A stretch of DNA of 64,000 nucleotides from Oncomelania hupensis (GCA_036898135.1 CM072517.1:65229674-65293673), one strand, 5' to 3'. Positions 33,705 to 45,489 are shown, counted from the first letter of the stretch. The notes: generated by a model from the letters alone, not told the origin. Numbers and translations: made by a program.

Positions 33705-36104
33705 ATATACCATTAGGGCTTTTACCATAAGATTTAGCTTTTTGAGACATATCTTTGATCACTATCAAAACTCTTCCAGAAATACCATTGTTGATTAATT
33801 TTTCCCAAAGCATATTAAGCTGTACATTATCAAATGCCTTTTTATAATCTACAAATGTAGTAAACAATCTTTTCTTTTGTTGTAAGTAAATATCAATTAG
33901 ACAGTGCAGTGCAAAAACATGATCAGTGGTTGAGTTACCTTTTCTAAAACCTGCTTGTTCATTACCTAATAAATTATTGGACTCTAGAAATAAATTAATC
34001 CTAATATTAATAATGCTTGTAAAAAGTTTACCCAAACAGTTAAGAAGAGTTATACCTCTGTAATTGTCTACATTTAGCGTGTCTCCTTTCCCTTTATATA
34101 GTGGACAAACTATGCCAACTGACCAGTCTTCAGGAATTTTGCCACTGCTTAGAACAAGATTAAATAACATAGTAATAGTATCTAACAACTTAGGAAAAGA
34201 TGCTTTCAAAAATTCATTCAAATTACAATCAAAACCGCAGGCTTTATTATTCTTTAGTTTACCAACAGCTTTCATTACCTCGTCACGTGTTATGTCGGAA
34301 TTCAGACTAGAATTATCTATAAAGTTAGCTTCAGGATCAAGAGGGTCAGTAGGATGGAGGATGTCTTCCTCAGGAATGTTACCAAGGTTTTCAAAATAAT
34401 TAACAAAATCATCATGGGTAGGTATATTTACATTACACGGCATATTACTTGAACTATTATTTAAAAACTTCCAATACGCTTTGGAGTCCTTACATTTTAA
34501 TCCACGTAAATAGGTATGCATATTTTTTCTATATAGACCAAACTTCTTTCTAATCGTACTTTTATACTCTTTGTACGCCTGTTTATTAATTTCTCTTGAC
34601 TTCTGGTCGCGCACACGCGCGTGGTTACGTTTTGTGTTACGAAATATTTTTTTCTTTTCTGTCTACATTCATTATCAAACCACGGCATTCTCTTCTTCTT
34701 CTTCTTCCTCGTCCTCTCTGCTCACTTGTTGCTATTAGTATGCTTCAACATATTAGCATCGCTAGCGGCTGACAGCAGAACAGCTACTACTTCCTTAGTT
34801 ATATTATTAACATCTAACTGTGTCACGTCTAAAACATTCCTTAAAAGATTCGATAGAGCACAATTTATATCAATAACACGCTCTTGGTCAATACTGTTAA
34901 CAAAAGCACTCTCAGACTCCTTTATCCATACTGCTTTGAAAGATTTGTTAACAATTTCAGACTGGCCACTATGTTCCTTGGCTAAAGAGTTATCGTCAAA
35001 TAAAACATCTTCAAAAGACAATGTCAAAAAAACGGGACAGTGTACATCGGAAAGACATTCATCAAAATCACCAATGGCAAACATAGTAACATGAGTAAAC
35101 ACAGCAGGGGAGGCAACTATGTAATCTACAACGCTCACATCTTTGCATGTAGGCCTACCCACACTCGCATCATCACCCGCTCTACCATTGACAATCAATA
35201 TGTTCTGGCTAATACACAAATCGACAAGAGAATTGCCAAAATTATTTACATTACTATCTTTCGACACTCAGACTTTTTGGATGTTGTACATATCAATTAA
35301 TTCAGCTGTACTAGTAATAAAATTATCAACCTCCTCTACCTCGTCTATAAAGTCATAAACATTTCCCGTTCTAGCATTAAAGTCTCCGAACAAAACTACA
35401 TTAACGTCATCACTCCAGTTTATTAAAGTATCAGCCAGCTCTTGAAAAGCATTCCTGTTTACATACACTGAATTTTCGGGGGTAATATAAACTGCTACAC
35501 ACAAGATTGTTTCGACTACCTCTTCACGTGGAACTGATAATTCAAAAAATAAACCATCGTCAGAAACTGGGTGATGCACTAACCGATAATACTTATCAAG
35601 TCCGGGTTGCATTCTCTTACTAAAAGAATGACGTTCTACAATTTTAATGTAATCTAAAAGCTCATATCTAACCAAAAGGGCAATACCACCCGATTTCTTT
35701 CTATACCTCTTTCTATTTTTCATAAAACAAGAATATCCCTCAATGTCTACATGATCAAAATCATCAAGCTTCGTTTCTGACATACATATTATATCTGAAC
35801 GCCTTATAACGTCCTGAAATTCTGGACACGCCAACCTTGACAACAAACCACAAACATTCAGTGAAAGGAAACGGAGAGAAGAGAAAGAAAAACTGGCATC
35901 ACTTAGGACTATAGAGGGGGAACTGTTACCTGGCTCATCATTATTATCATTTAGATCATCATCATCATCATTTAGATCCTCACTACCACCATCATCACTA
36001 TTATCATCATCATCATCATCATCACTATTTGTTATAGTAGAAATGTTATCATTATTATCATTACTATAGTATAGGTACTTTGAAGTGACCCTTACCCTAA
36101 ACAA
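33705..36104 (-). pseudogene. LINE: APE endonuclease and RT N-terminal half
   Basis: The frame from 36104 contains an acidic low-complexity leader (poly-D/N), then the APE endonuclease: LRFLSLNVCGLLSRL, ICMSETKLDDFD, GGIALLVR, VVLFGDFNARTGN. A single in-frame stop at 35268-35270 splits it from DYIVASPAVFTH...DFDECLSDVHCPVFL. A further break near 34690-34614 precedes RT, with LKNNKACGFDCNLNEFLKAS, NYRGITLLNCLGKLF, AGFRKGNSTTDHVFALH and TTFVDYKKAFDNV. It stops at KSYGKSPNGI where the solo LTR begins. The product would copy its own RNA at a nicked target. No ORF1 is seen upstream; the clade is not assigned. Confidence 0.8.
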
Positions 36105-36590
36105 TGAAATATATAGAGTCCAAACTTGTTGTATGTAGAGAAGGTAGGTTGATCTTTCATATTTGTTCCGCTTTTACATTGATCTTGAAGGAGAAGGTCA
36201 TTTTAGCAAAAACATTAAAAACATAGGTCATTATATAGTGGAATGGCTGTTTATTTAACCCAAAGTATGCAACAACCTTGGGGTATTTGATCAGACATGC
36301 ACGAGAGGTCACGTGAGGGTCAAGGTCATCCAAGGTCAAGGTCTCCTAAGGTCACCGTTTATTTTTTGCACATTACAACTTTTGCTGTACTTTATTTGAT
36401 AGTACGTGAGTGCATTTGGAGCCGGAGGTCCAGGTCATCTCATGGGTCAAGAGCATAGAAAGATCAAAGTCGGTTTTACTTTGCGTTTTAATGCCGCCGT
36501 TTCATTTCGTTTTTTCTGGGCACTACTTTTCATGTTAAATATTGTAAGATCCATAAGGAGCATGCGAGTCATATTGGCTTTGCCCTCCTA
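36105..36590. other. Dispersed 'aaggtca' repeat; no gene
   Basis: 36295-36360 has serial AAGGTCA motifs (GGGTCAAGGTCATCCAAGGT...), typical of the dispersed repeat also at 42530 and 56330. No coding signal is seen. Confidence 0.5.
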
Positions 36591-36594
36591 GTTA

Positions 36595-36755
36595 AAACAA
36601 TAAATTGGTGCAATTAATACTATACTTGATATAACATTTTTTTGTGGCGTCGGACGATGCGCTCAAGTGAGCGCCTTGATTTAGATCTGTGTGGGCCTGC
36701 GCCTTGAGACCTTGTTGAGCTGCGCTGGGAAAGATCTACATAAGAACAAGTTTTC
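36595..36755 (+). repeat. SINE-like segment, part of inverted duplication
   Basis: GGTGCAATTAATACTATACT, GCGCCTTGATTTAGATCT and a decayed GAGCTG...AAGATCTACATAAG end match, in reverse, 52845-53010. Both lie at the same distance class upstream of the Thr-rich exons, so they belong to the duplicated block. Confidence 0.6.
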
Positions 36756-36762
36756 AAAAAGT

Positions 36763-36845
36763 AGTAGTAGTTGTAGTAGTTGTTGTAGTAGTTAGTATTA
36801 TTATTATTAGTAGTGGTAGTAGTTGTAGTAGTAGTAGTAGTTGTT

Positions 36846-36877
<32 letters not shown>

Positions 36878-36969
36878 TATTATTATTATTAGTAGTAGTA
36901 GTAGTGGTTGTAGTAGTAGTAGTAGTAGTTGTAGTTATTATTATTAGTAGTAGTAGTAGTTGTTGTAGT

Positions 36970-37006
<37 letters not shown>

Positions 37007-37080
37007 TGTTGTAGTAGTAGTAGTAGTTGTTGTAGTAGTAGTAGTTATTGTAGTAGTAGTAGTACTAGTAGTGATGTAAC
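36763..37080. repeat. (AGT)n-rich microsatellite in intron
   Basis: Imperfect AGT/TTG/ATT triplets directly 5' of the splice acceptor of the Thr-rich exon. The other copy has CTA/ACT triplets in the equivalent place (51996-52140). Confidence 0.8.
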
Positions 37081-37271
37081 CAGCAGTAGCAGCATTATAA
37101 GCAGTAATAGCAAAATAGTAGTAGTAAAGTAGAAGGCGGAGAAGCAACAGCGGAAGCAGAATTAGAAGCAGCAGCAGCACTAGTAGTAGAAGTAAAAGTA
37201 GTAGTAGCAGAAATGGTAGAAGTAGTAATACATGTAGTTGAAGTAGTAATGATGATGTCATTCTCTTTCAG

Positions 37272-38202
37272 GAATAATACCTTAGCGGTCTGTAATCTGA
37301 CAACAACAACAACAACCACAACGACAACAACACCTGCACCCACAACAGCAACTGTAGCAACATCAACAACGACGACCACTATAACCACTGATCCGCCAAC
37401 AACTACAACTACTGATCCGCCAACAACAGATGATTCAACAACAACAGATGATCCAACAACAACAGCCGAGCTAACAATAACTACAACTGAACCAACAACA
37501 ACTACCACTGAGACAACAACAACTACAACTGAGACAACAACAACTACAACTGAGACAACAACAACTACAACTGAGACAACAACAGGTAAACCAAAAGCTA
37601 CAACAGAACCAGCAAAGACTAAAACAGAACCAGGAAAGACTACAACGGAAACAACGACGACAATAAATGAACCAACAACTGTTCCGCCAGTAACGACCTG
37701 TGACCCGCAAACAACAGGATGTGAAACGTCGATTGCTGTAGCATCTACTACACAGTCTACAACAAAACCGCCAACAAACACGACAACTAGCAAACCCACC
37801 TCTACAAAAACGCCCACCAAGCCACTGCTGACGTCAAAAGCCTATAAAGTCAAGTACGACACGATGAGCTGCAACTGTGTCAAAGTAGTGAGGAGGGCTA
37901 CCGCAGTCAACGACACGGCGAGGCTGCAGCTGAAGAGCAAGTTAAGCAAATACATCAAGGACGAGCTAGCCGTCAACACCACCCAGCTGTCATCCTCGAT
38001 CAATAAGAAAAAGTCGGCTCCGGACGACCGAACGTCCAGCGTGTCAATGGGTATCACGGCTTCCGTCATAATGCTGGTCCTGCTCGCTTTTATCGTTGTC
38101 CCTGACATCGTCTCCACCATCTGCAAGTGCGCTAAGAGAGCGGACAAACAGGACAGGTCAGAACAAGAGGAGAAGAGAACTAGGCAGCACAGTGAAGTCT
38201 GA
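37272..38202 (+). CDS. Terminal exon, Thr-rich transmembrane protein (copy 2)
   Basis: A pyrimidine-rich acceptor (TTCTCTTTCAG, ending 37271) precedes the exon, which starts in phase 2: G then AAT AAT ACC. It encodes 309 residues: a Thr/Pro/Glu stem (~residues 10-150, with near-repeats of ETTTTTT, a likely O-glycosylated mucin stalk), a conserved juxtamembrane domain (KVKYDTMSCNCVKVV, LQLKSKLSKYIKDELAVNTT), one membrane helix (GITASVIMLVLLAFIVV, about residues 257-275) and a basic tail (CKCAKRADKQD). The tail ends at HSEV; a deletion relative to the paralogue shifts the frame, and the paralogous tail (GSTVKSD...TESNC) sits in the next frame to 38308. No upstream exon was found on this strand: a LINE occupies 31.1-36.1 kb. 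It may be a partial, non-functional copy. Confidence 0.7.
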
Positions 38203-38319
38203 CAATAGTAATCCTCTGGACTGTGAGGGCCATTGCAGGAAAGGGTCGATAGCGTCCAGGATCACGCATACTGAGAGTAACTGTACGTCCACCGAGAGTA
38301 ACTGTTAACCTTAACTTTT

Positions 38320-39190
38320 AATACTTCTTCGACTCCAGTCCCCCTTCTATAGGCGATGCTACTTTCTGTGTTGTTGCTGCCTGCAAGAATTACATAACTG
38401 TGTCTAACTTGCCATCTCTTTCAGAACTATTGGAGCGAGTTGTAGTCCAAACGCTGGTCAGTCATCTGGAGTCGAACAACCTTCTGGATAAATTCCAGAC
38501 CGCATATTGGCCAAAATATAACTGCGCCGAAACTGCTCTTTTTGCGTCTTGTGATTGACATGACTTCGCAATGCTGGAGAGCCAATACTGTGCTCTCTGC
38601 TGGATCTGGAGAAAAAAAACCCCGCAGTTAAAAGCATACTCCGGAGAAAATATCAGTCACACGTGTGGAGCAAGCATACATTGCTCTTTCTAACTCGGTG
38701 AGAAATCTAGGCCTCATCATTGATAGTCAACTGTCTATGGTGAATCACATCAACACAGTCGTTAAGACTAGCCATGTCTTCATCTCAATGCTGGGTAGAC
38801 TTCGACCTAGGCTAAACCAACCAACATACAGCCATGCAGTCGCAGTTTCGTTGATATTGTCGAGACTCGATTTCTGCGGCAGCTTTCTCTGGGGATTACC
38901 ACAGAATCAACTACAGAGGCTTCAACGTGTTCATAACACAACAGCTCGCATTGTACTGCGGAGACAGAAAAGTTACCCTATTACTCCAATGCTGGATACC
39001 CTAAACTGGTCGGTTATGAGTTCCGGACACCTCTAAATTGCAATCAACTTGGCTTAGCATATCAGTGTATTAATGAATCTGCCCTGGCCCATCTTTCTGA
39101 ACCGATTACCTAAACCAACCATGACGTACCGAGTCAGTCCCAGCTTGAAACAGCCAGTGCGCGAACTTTGTCTGCAATGTCTTTATGTAA
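38320..39190 (+). pseudogene. LINE RT remnant downstream of copy 2
   Basis: Encodes LSNLPS-type sequence, LLERVVVQTLVSHLESNNLL and FQTAYWPKYNCAETAL in broken frames. The 123-residue frame 38665-39036 follows, with VRNLGLIIDSQLSMVNHINT, LDFCGSFLWGLPQNQLQRLQ and NTTARIVL. The YADD core between them is deleted. The same LINE with the same junction follows the paralogous exon (50720 downward on minus). Confidence 0.72.
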
Positions 39191-39201
39191 CAATATCATA
39201 G

Positions 39202-39536
39202 TATGACAGAGTCCAAATTATGGTTTTAATACAATGTTAGAAGTGTACCACAGTTGTTAGAATTGATGTAACGTTTTAACAAATTTTAGAAGCGTATTAC
39301 AGTTGCTGGAAATGCTTAGCTCTGATCTAAAGAAGTCTGTGTTAGTGTTGATAATAAGAGGTTATACAAACGAAAACGTCATTAGCGCCGAAATTATCCA
39401 AACCTTAAGGAAGCGGAAGATAAATGAATTGTTGAGATAGATGATTAAAAGGGGTAGTGGAAATGTCAGAAATTGTTGTGGATTTTGTGAAATTGAAACA
39501 AGAAACAGGAAATAAGAAGTAAAACAAGAAATATGT
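39202..39536 (+). repeat. 336-bp direct repeat, first copy
   Basis: From TATGACAGAGTCCAAATTAT to AACAAGAAATATGTT; repeated almost exactly at 40287-40622, with few substitutions (such as TTAGAATT/TTGGAATT). Confidence 0.85.
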
Positions 39537-40286
39537 TGTTTTTTTTTGTTTGTTTACAATTTGTTCCCCACTTTGTAGACGTTATATTTGTTTAAAATCA
39601 TACTTTAACGCTGTCAACATTGGCTGTGTTTGTAAAGGTTTGTTATGTAATTGTTATTTTATTATAATCCATATAAAAAAAAAAAACTTAAGTGTTTTTT
39701 TAAATGTGTATATGTTTTTTTGTGTTGATATTGCATGCAAAGTGTATCCATTTTTTTTTAATTCTTGAATGGTATTATCGGTTTACAACACACACACACA
39801 ATAAACTATGATACCTGAGACATCTTTGAAACGTAGAGCGGTTTTAATTGCTCCGTGACGTTTGCATATTTTTTCTGTGGATGTCTTCTCACGTTGAGTG
39901 ACTTTTGAAGTCCTCCGTGCTATATTTGGTCGATTCCCAGTGTCCCATGTCGATTACGCGTGGAGTTGCTTTCGCAAAACCTCCGTGATATTTTTTTGCA
40001 TAACCGCTAACGGTTATATACATTGGGTCACCGGTCGAGTCTCCTCTTTGATTTGTTGGTCCATGCATGCCTTGGTCGTTGTGTAGAATATTATTCATTT
40101 TATACTTGGTGTTGTCACGCTATTTTATTGTCATGTATCGGTTTTTTTAGCATAGTCTATTACATTGTCTTCACCTACCTTGTGATGATTTTTCGTGCGT
40201 TTTTTTTTTTCAGTGTGCTTCAATTGCATAATTATAATTTTTATGTTTTCGGAGAGAGGACTCTCCTTTTCCGGACCAGGGGCATA
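39537..40286 (-). mobile_element. 750-bp segment between direct repeats, A-tailed on minus
   Basis: Read on the minus strand it starts TGCCCCTGGTCCGGAAAAGG and ends AAACAAACAAAAAAAAAC exactly at the repeat boundary, so it could be a retrocopied RNA. No protein is recognised. The (CA)n at 39788-39800 and A/T runs are minor. If it is an insertion, the flanking 336-bp repeats would be an exceptionally long target duplication; a miniature terminal-repeat element is the other option. Confidence 0.35.
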
Positions 40287-40622
40287 TATGACAGAGTCCA
40301 AATTATGGTTTTAATACAATGTTAGAAGTGTACCACAGTTGTTGGAATTGATGTAACGTTTTAACAAATTTTAGAAGCGTATTACAGTTGCTGGAAATGC
40401 TTAGCTCTGATCTAAAGAAGTCTGTGTTAGTGTTGATAATAAGAGGTTATACAAACGAAAACGTCATTAGCGCCGAAATTATCCAAACCTTAAGGAAGCG
40501 GAAGATAAATGAATTGTTGAGATAGATGATTAAAAGGGGTAGTGGAAATGTCAGAAATTGTTGTGGGTTTTGTGAAATTAAAACAAGAAACAGGAAATAA
40601 GAAGTAAAACAAGAAATATGTT
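40287..40622 (+). repeat. 336-bp direct repeat, second copy
   Basis: Second copy of 39202-39536, 1085 bp downstream. Sequence flanking both copies on the outside is unrelated. Confidence 0.85.
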
Positions 40623-41469
40623 TGTTGATTATGGGAGTGGGTTATAAAGGAAATTTGTGAAGCATGAATATAAATAAAGACATTGATAGGTTTGGTTATT
40701 CAGCAATACAGAGTTATTGTATAATATATTTGTAAATATTAAGAGATGTGGAGGTGATTACAAGTATAGATGCACTATTAGTAATTTAGAAATAATGGTT
40801 TAGAGGTTAGGCGAGTGTTTAAAAGTGATAAGATAGGTAGTGAGGCGATGTCTTGTTGTGGGAAAGTAAATTTTAATCAAAGTTAGAGGAAAGACGTGGA
40901 GGATGGTAAATGTAGTTTTGTTTCACCTTTAACATCGTGGAGCCAGTTAGGTGGTGAATGAAACTCCACAGAATGGTGTAAGGATGATAAGAGATAGTGA
41001 GACGGTTTGGGAAAGTGTCTGGAAATTAATATTAATAAGAGAAAGAACACATGTCCATATAGGTGTTGTTATAGATATTCATAATTGCACAGTTGACCAA
41101 TCGTTATTAAGTTGGGAGGCGAAATGTTGAGGCTGAATACCCATTTTGATATATAAGATGATGCACGAGTGAAAGGAGCTAACCACCGCTCTCTGTCTCA
41201 GCTCTCAGTTTCTTTGTTCTCTGCCTCCACATTAAGTGATGAAATTATACTAGAATGGTAGGATGAAGATTTTGTATTTTAATGTTTTGATGTGTGTTGT
41301 GCAATAAATAAATAGTTAGAAAAACAAAATGAAAGAGTTGTGGTTTAGCAAATTAAATCTCTCGTAAAACTGTCTCTCAAGTTGTCTGTGTAAAATATTG
41401 TCTCCGTAGAATGCTATAGTTGATCCCCGGACGTGAAGGCGATGAGCTGACCACGTCATAATAGTCTCG
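40623..41469. other. No gene seen
   Basis: Unique-looking sequence without open frames of note. AATAAA occurs at 41303-41310, and there is no recognised repeat. Confidence 0.4.
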
Positions 41470-41893
41470 CATAGTCTGAATTCCCTTCCCTCCCATATCC
41501 GCTACATACAATCAACACAAGCATTCAAAAAGGCCCTCAAAACCCACCTCTTCAAACTGCATTATTCAGACTGATTTGCATACCGCTGCCATTCTCTCCT
41601 CTTTTGTCTCTGTCTGATCCGTGAGTGTATACACGGCTGTAAATATTTATACTGTTTTCCTTCCTGTGTCTAACCGGGCATATAAATAGCTGTGAATAGG
41701 TTTTTGCTACTCTATTTCTGTCTTTTTTGTCATTTGTGTACATAGTTGTAATTAGTTTTTACTTTTACTGTTTTGTCTTTTGGTGTATCATAGCAAAAGC
41801 GATGTTTGATCGAGTGCATGTATTTTTATGTAATGACTATGTAAAGCGTGGTGAGTCTGGTCATATGCTGGAGTACCTGCTATATAAAAACCC

Positions 41894-41967
<74 letters not shown>

Positions 41968-41977
41968 TATTATTATG
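41470..41977 (+). pseudogene. LINE 3' end with (ATT)n tail
   Basis: 41478-41571 encodes NSLPSHIRYIQSTQAFKKAL then KTHLFKLHY, the end of a LINE ORF2. The 3' UTR ends GCTATATAAAAACCCG and then (TTA)n at 41897-41977. Heavily 5'-truncated. Confidence 0.72.
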
Positions 41978-42610
41978 CAACAATATCATAGTCTGTATGC
42001 AACAATATCACAGTCCGTATAGCCTGACACTGCACTGCTTGATTAGGCATTTGTTACGTGGTCATACATGAAACAGGGGAGCACAGGACACAAACTAGCA
42101 GAAGAAGAAAACAAATTCATCATAAAACATAGCTTGTGAAGAAACCCTGTCATGGATCCAGTGTACCATGGCCTGTGATGATCAGGCTTTCACCATGCAC
42201 ATGTCTCAAATGGTTTTTTTGACTCGCATGCATAGCAATGTGATTCTATATATTCACCCTCCTCTCCCTCATTCTCCCCCGGCCAGAAAAAAAACACCAC
42301 AAAAACAAAAGATTTTAGCAAATCGGTGCGAAATAAGGCCCAAATTTTTTTTTAAAAAAGGCATTAGAAATGTTTATTGTCCGTCCGTTCATCTGTCTGT
42401 CCGTCGTCTGGATGTGAAAAACTTGCAAGTATATTAATTTCTGAGAACCTATTTCAACTATCACAACCAAACTTGGTTAGATGGCGTATATTCATGAGAC
42501 CTCATAAATGATCAGTGAATGAATGACTTCACTTCAAGGCCAAGGTCACTGGGTCAATAAATGTTCGTAAAAAAATGACAATTTTTTACAAAATGTTTTT
42601 TTTAACCCAT
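41978..42610 (+). repeat. Dispersed 'gtccgtccg ... aaggtca' repeat
   Basis: 42376-42412 has TTGTCCGTCCGTTCATCTGT; 42460-42480 has CAACCAAACTTGGTTAGA; 42533-42560 has AAGGCCAAGGTCACTGGGTC. The same three blocks, variously decayed, lie near 56192-56345, 57590-57700 and 25848. The family is known to be common in mollusc genomes (general knowledge); its mechanism is unclear here. Confidence 0.5.
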
Positions 42611-42672
42611 GGGGTGTCGGATAGCGCAGTGGTTGGAGCACTCGCTACTGTTACTTTTACTTTTAGTTTTGA
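42611..42672 (+). mobile_element. Truncated SINE head
   Basis: GGGGTGTCGGATAGCGCAGT with GGTTGGAGCACTCGCTAC matches the head of the SINE at 10681(-). It is followed at once by an (ACTTTT)n-like tail, so the body is deleted. Confidence 0.6.
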
Positions 42673-42993
42673 ACTAGCTAAAGATCAAGTTCGATCCCAA
42701 ATATGGGATCGCGGTAGCAAGAGGGTAGGGGTTTTTCACTTGTAGTATTCTAATGTTCTACGTATATGTTCTCATGTACTCAAAGTGCGTGGCTCAAAGT
42801 TGCTCTAATGTTATTTACAGGTTCTTACAATGCTAGGGAACATAAGCAACATTCTAAAACATTCTCTGCTGTTGTCTTTTTACCAAAATTTACCGTAATA
42901 TTTGTCCTGTGTTTTTTCAGTACGTAAAACCTACATGAGTTTTGTCCATCTTGACCCCGATGTCCACAATGAAGCTGTCTCTGCTGCAATAGT

Positions 42994-43699
42994 GAGATTT
43001 AGAAAACGAAACATACTCCGTTTCGTTTTCGAAGTTTGACTTTGTTGCCTTTCGTCACATCCGGACTCAAAGTTCAAGGTCAGACACAAACGAACCGTAG
43101 ACCGGCAAAACGAGCTTCGTTTTTTACCATACAATTCCGAGCTACTTTTCGTCAGAGTTTTTGTGAATATTTTTGTACCATAATCCTTATAATTTTGTTG
43201 ATTGTTATGCAGTTTCAGATTCATCAACCCTTTTAGAATGTGCTCTGCGATTAGAATTTGTTTGTGGAAGATCGTATAGTTTCTCAAATGATAAAATTTG
43301 AAGGTACTGATTTTGGTCTTTTCTCGGCCTTCAAGCAGACGACCCCGCAAAAGTAGGTCATCACATCAAATTTTCTATTGCTGCAATCTTGATTTTTTAT
43401 TTCATGTTCCGTAAAAACACAATCTGTGTGATTTAGTTAAAAGGAAAACAACCACCTGATGTTTGATTTTAGACCCCTCCCTCCCTTTGTTTTGTCTTTG
43501 GTCATCGTCTACAGACTTGCACTATTGGCCTAGTTAGTTATTAGTGGTTGCGTCCCTTGCTTGAAAACGAAACGAGCTTCGTTTCCTTCTAAAAAGTCTT
43601 TCTGATAACGCATCGCAGTTCGTTTCGTTTCTAGCCTCATTCTGGTAACAAACGAAACGAAACAGAACGTAGATCGTTTCGTTTTGCTTTCTAAATCTC
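42994..43699. mobile_element. MITE-like foldback element inside piggyBac
   Basis: Its ends form an inverted repeat: GAGATTTAGAAAACGAAAC (from 42994) against the reverse complement of CGTTTCGTTTTGCTTTCTAAATCTC (to 43699). CGAAACG motifs recur inside. It sits directly 5' of the transposase frame and encodes nothing recognisable. Confidence 0.5.
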
Positions 43700-43703
43700 T
43701 CTA

Positions 43704-44811
43704 ATGTCTAGAAACCGCTTTGATGAGCTCATGAGATATCTACATCTCAGTGATAATGCCAACCTAGACGCTGGTGACAAGTTCAGCAAAGTCAGAATGC
43801 TGGTCAGCTTGCTCTGCGAGAAGTTCCTGATGTTCTTCACATTTATGAAGACCCAGAACTTGAGTATCGATGAGTCAATGATCTCATACTTCGGCAAACA
43901 TGGAGCTAAACAATTCATCAGAGGCAAGCCTATTCGTTTTGGCTTCAAGATGTGGGTCTTGGCTACACCACTGGGCTATGTGGTCCAGTTTGATCCCTAC
44001 CAAGGAGCTCGAGGACGACAAACCGAGTATCCTGGACTTGGTGGTAGACCTCATTTCAGAGCTTCAAGAAGAAGGCAGCGACTCCTACCACCTAACATTT
44101 GACAACTTATTCACCTCCCTGGCCCTTGTCGAATGCCTGACCAAGAAGAAGATTGCGTGCACTGGAACACTTAGCTCAAACCTCACTGGAGATTGTCCCC
44201 TCAAGACTGTGAAGGAGATGGAGAAAACCCCAAAAGGCACAATTGACTATTTTACTGACATCAAAAATGGAACTGTGGGTGTCAGGTGGAATGACAACAA
44301 TGTTGTCAATGCCGTCTCCAACTTCGTTTTTGTAAACCCAAATACAGTCAGCAAAGCAGATGGGAGACGTGTCAACATTGGCCAGCCTAACATCATAAGA
44401 CACTACAACCGCACCATGGGTGGAATTGATCCAATGGATCAGAATGTTGAGAAATATCGGACGACGATCAGATCAAAGAAGTGTGGACCTGTGTGTCCAA
44501 CAAGCCTGGCACCTCTTGTCGAGTGATGAAGTGAACAGGACCAACGACCTCCTGGCCACCCGTCGTTCAATTGCTCGATCACTCCTTGCCAGAACCAGCG
44601 CTCCTGCTTCTACTCAAGGACGTCCCAGAGGGTTCCCCAAGCTTGACAAGCGTGTCCCAGACAACATCCGATTGGACCGACTTCATCACCTGGTGCAGCC
44701 CTCACCGACCCAGCTCAAGTGTGCCTATTGTGGCATGAAGACGAAGCACATATGCATGAAATATCGTGTTGGTGTACATGACAGATGCTTTGCCATGTTT
44801 CATTCTCAGTG
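43704..44811 (+). pseudogene. piggyBac transposase pseudogene
   Basis: Encodes a DDE_Tnp_1_7-type domain from SRNRFDELMRYLHLSDN. The three catalytic aspartates are visible: LSIDESMISYFGKHG, YHLTFDNLFTS and YNRTMGGIDPMDQNVEKYR. A Cys/His-rich C-terminus follows (KCAYCGMKTKH...DRCFAMFH). Frameshifts near 44005 and 44490 divide it over three frames, and the N-terminal third is absent or lies 5' of the foldback element. An active enzyme would excise and insert the element at TTAA; this copy cannot. Confidence 0.85.
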
Positions 44812-45489
44812 AAATGACACAATGATGCTGATGATAGGACTGAAATACATTCTGCTCTGATGTTATTGCATGTGGTCTCCTCATTCAAACCATTCGTGTT
44901 TGGAATAATCTATGTTCCTTTTTCAAATTTTTAGATTGCATTTAGTAGACTTTCAATATTTGTTTCAGATTTCTTTGATGATGGCACTTCACCGTGTACT
45001 TTGTGACAGTTTTTTTTTTAAAATTGTATCACACATGCATTTTTTTCTTTTGTAAAATTATCTGTATTTATCTAGGTTGTAGCTGTTTGTGTACCAAGAT
45101 GGAACATTTCTTTGAAAATGATTCATTTGAGACTGCACTGACCAAACTGCACTTTGCACTATTTCTGGGAGATTTCGGTATTTAGTCATTTGTCATTTTA
45201 AACTTTTCAGTATGGCAAAGAGGACAGAGGACTTGTGATGTTTGAAACAGATAAAAATAAAGTTCAATTAAACACATCTGTTTGCGTGACTTCTTGATGT
45301 GCTCGTAAGTGAAAACCCCTACCCTCTCGCTCCCACGATCCCATATTTGGGATCGCCACAAACACTCTCATAAAACCACTTTTTCAACATAATTCCTCAA
45401 AATAACTATCAGATATGTTGTGTGTATGCTAAAGGCTACACATTCAAATAACTTTCATCAAAAAATAAAATTTGGGTGCGAATGGGTTC
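44812..45489. other. piggyBac 3' region, no other gene
   Basis: Transposase 3' UTR with AATAAA (45257-45262), then the right inverted repeat. The 63-residue frame at 44994 is not recognised. Confidence 0.5.

Larger units (their letters stand above)
42691..45355 (+). mobile_element. piggyBac-like element
   Basis: The transposase relic is enclosed by inverted repeats of about 50 bp: 42691-42742 and 45308-45355 share GTGAAAA(A)CCCCTACCCTC and a palindrome CGATCCCATATTTGGGATCG at the outer edge. The expected TTAA target copies were not found beside them, so the true ends may lie elsewhere or be mutated. Confidence 0.6.

Noticed and set aside
37213..37271. ATG at 37213 as the start of the Thr-rich protein
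   Set aside because: The stretch before 37272 reads as an intron end (pyrimidine-rich CAG acceptor), and the same acceptor position is used in the paralogue.
42600..42612. TTAACCC as the left end of the piggyBac element
   Set aside because: It is immediately followed by a SINE head, and no GGGTTAA partner is found on the right side.
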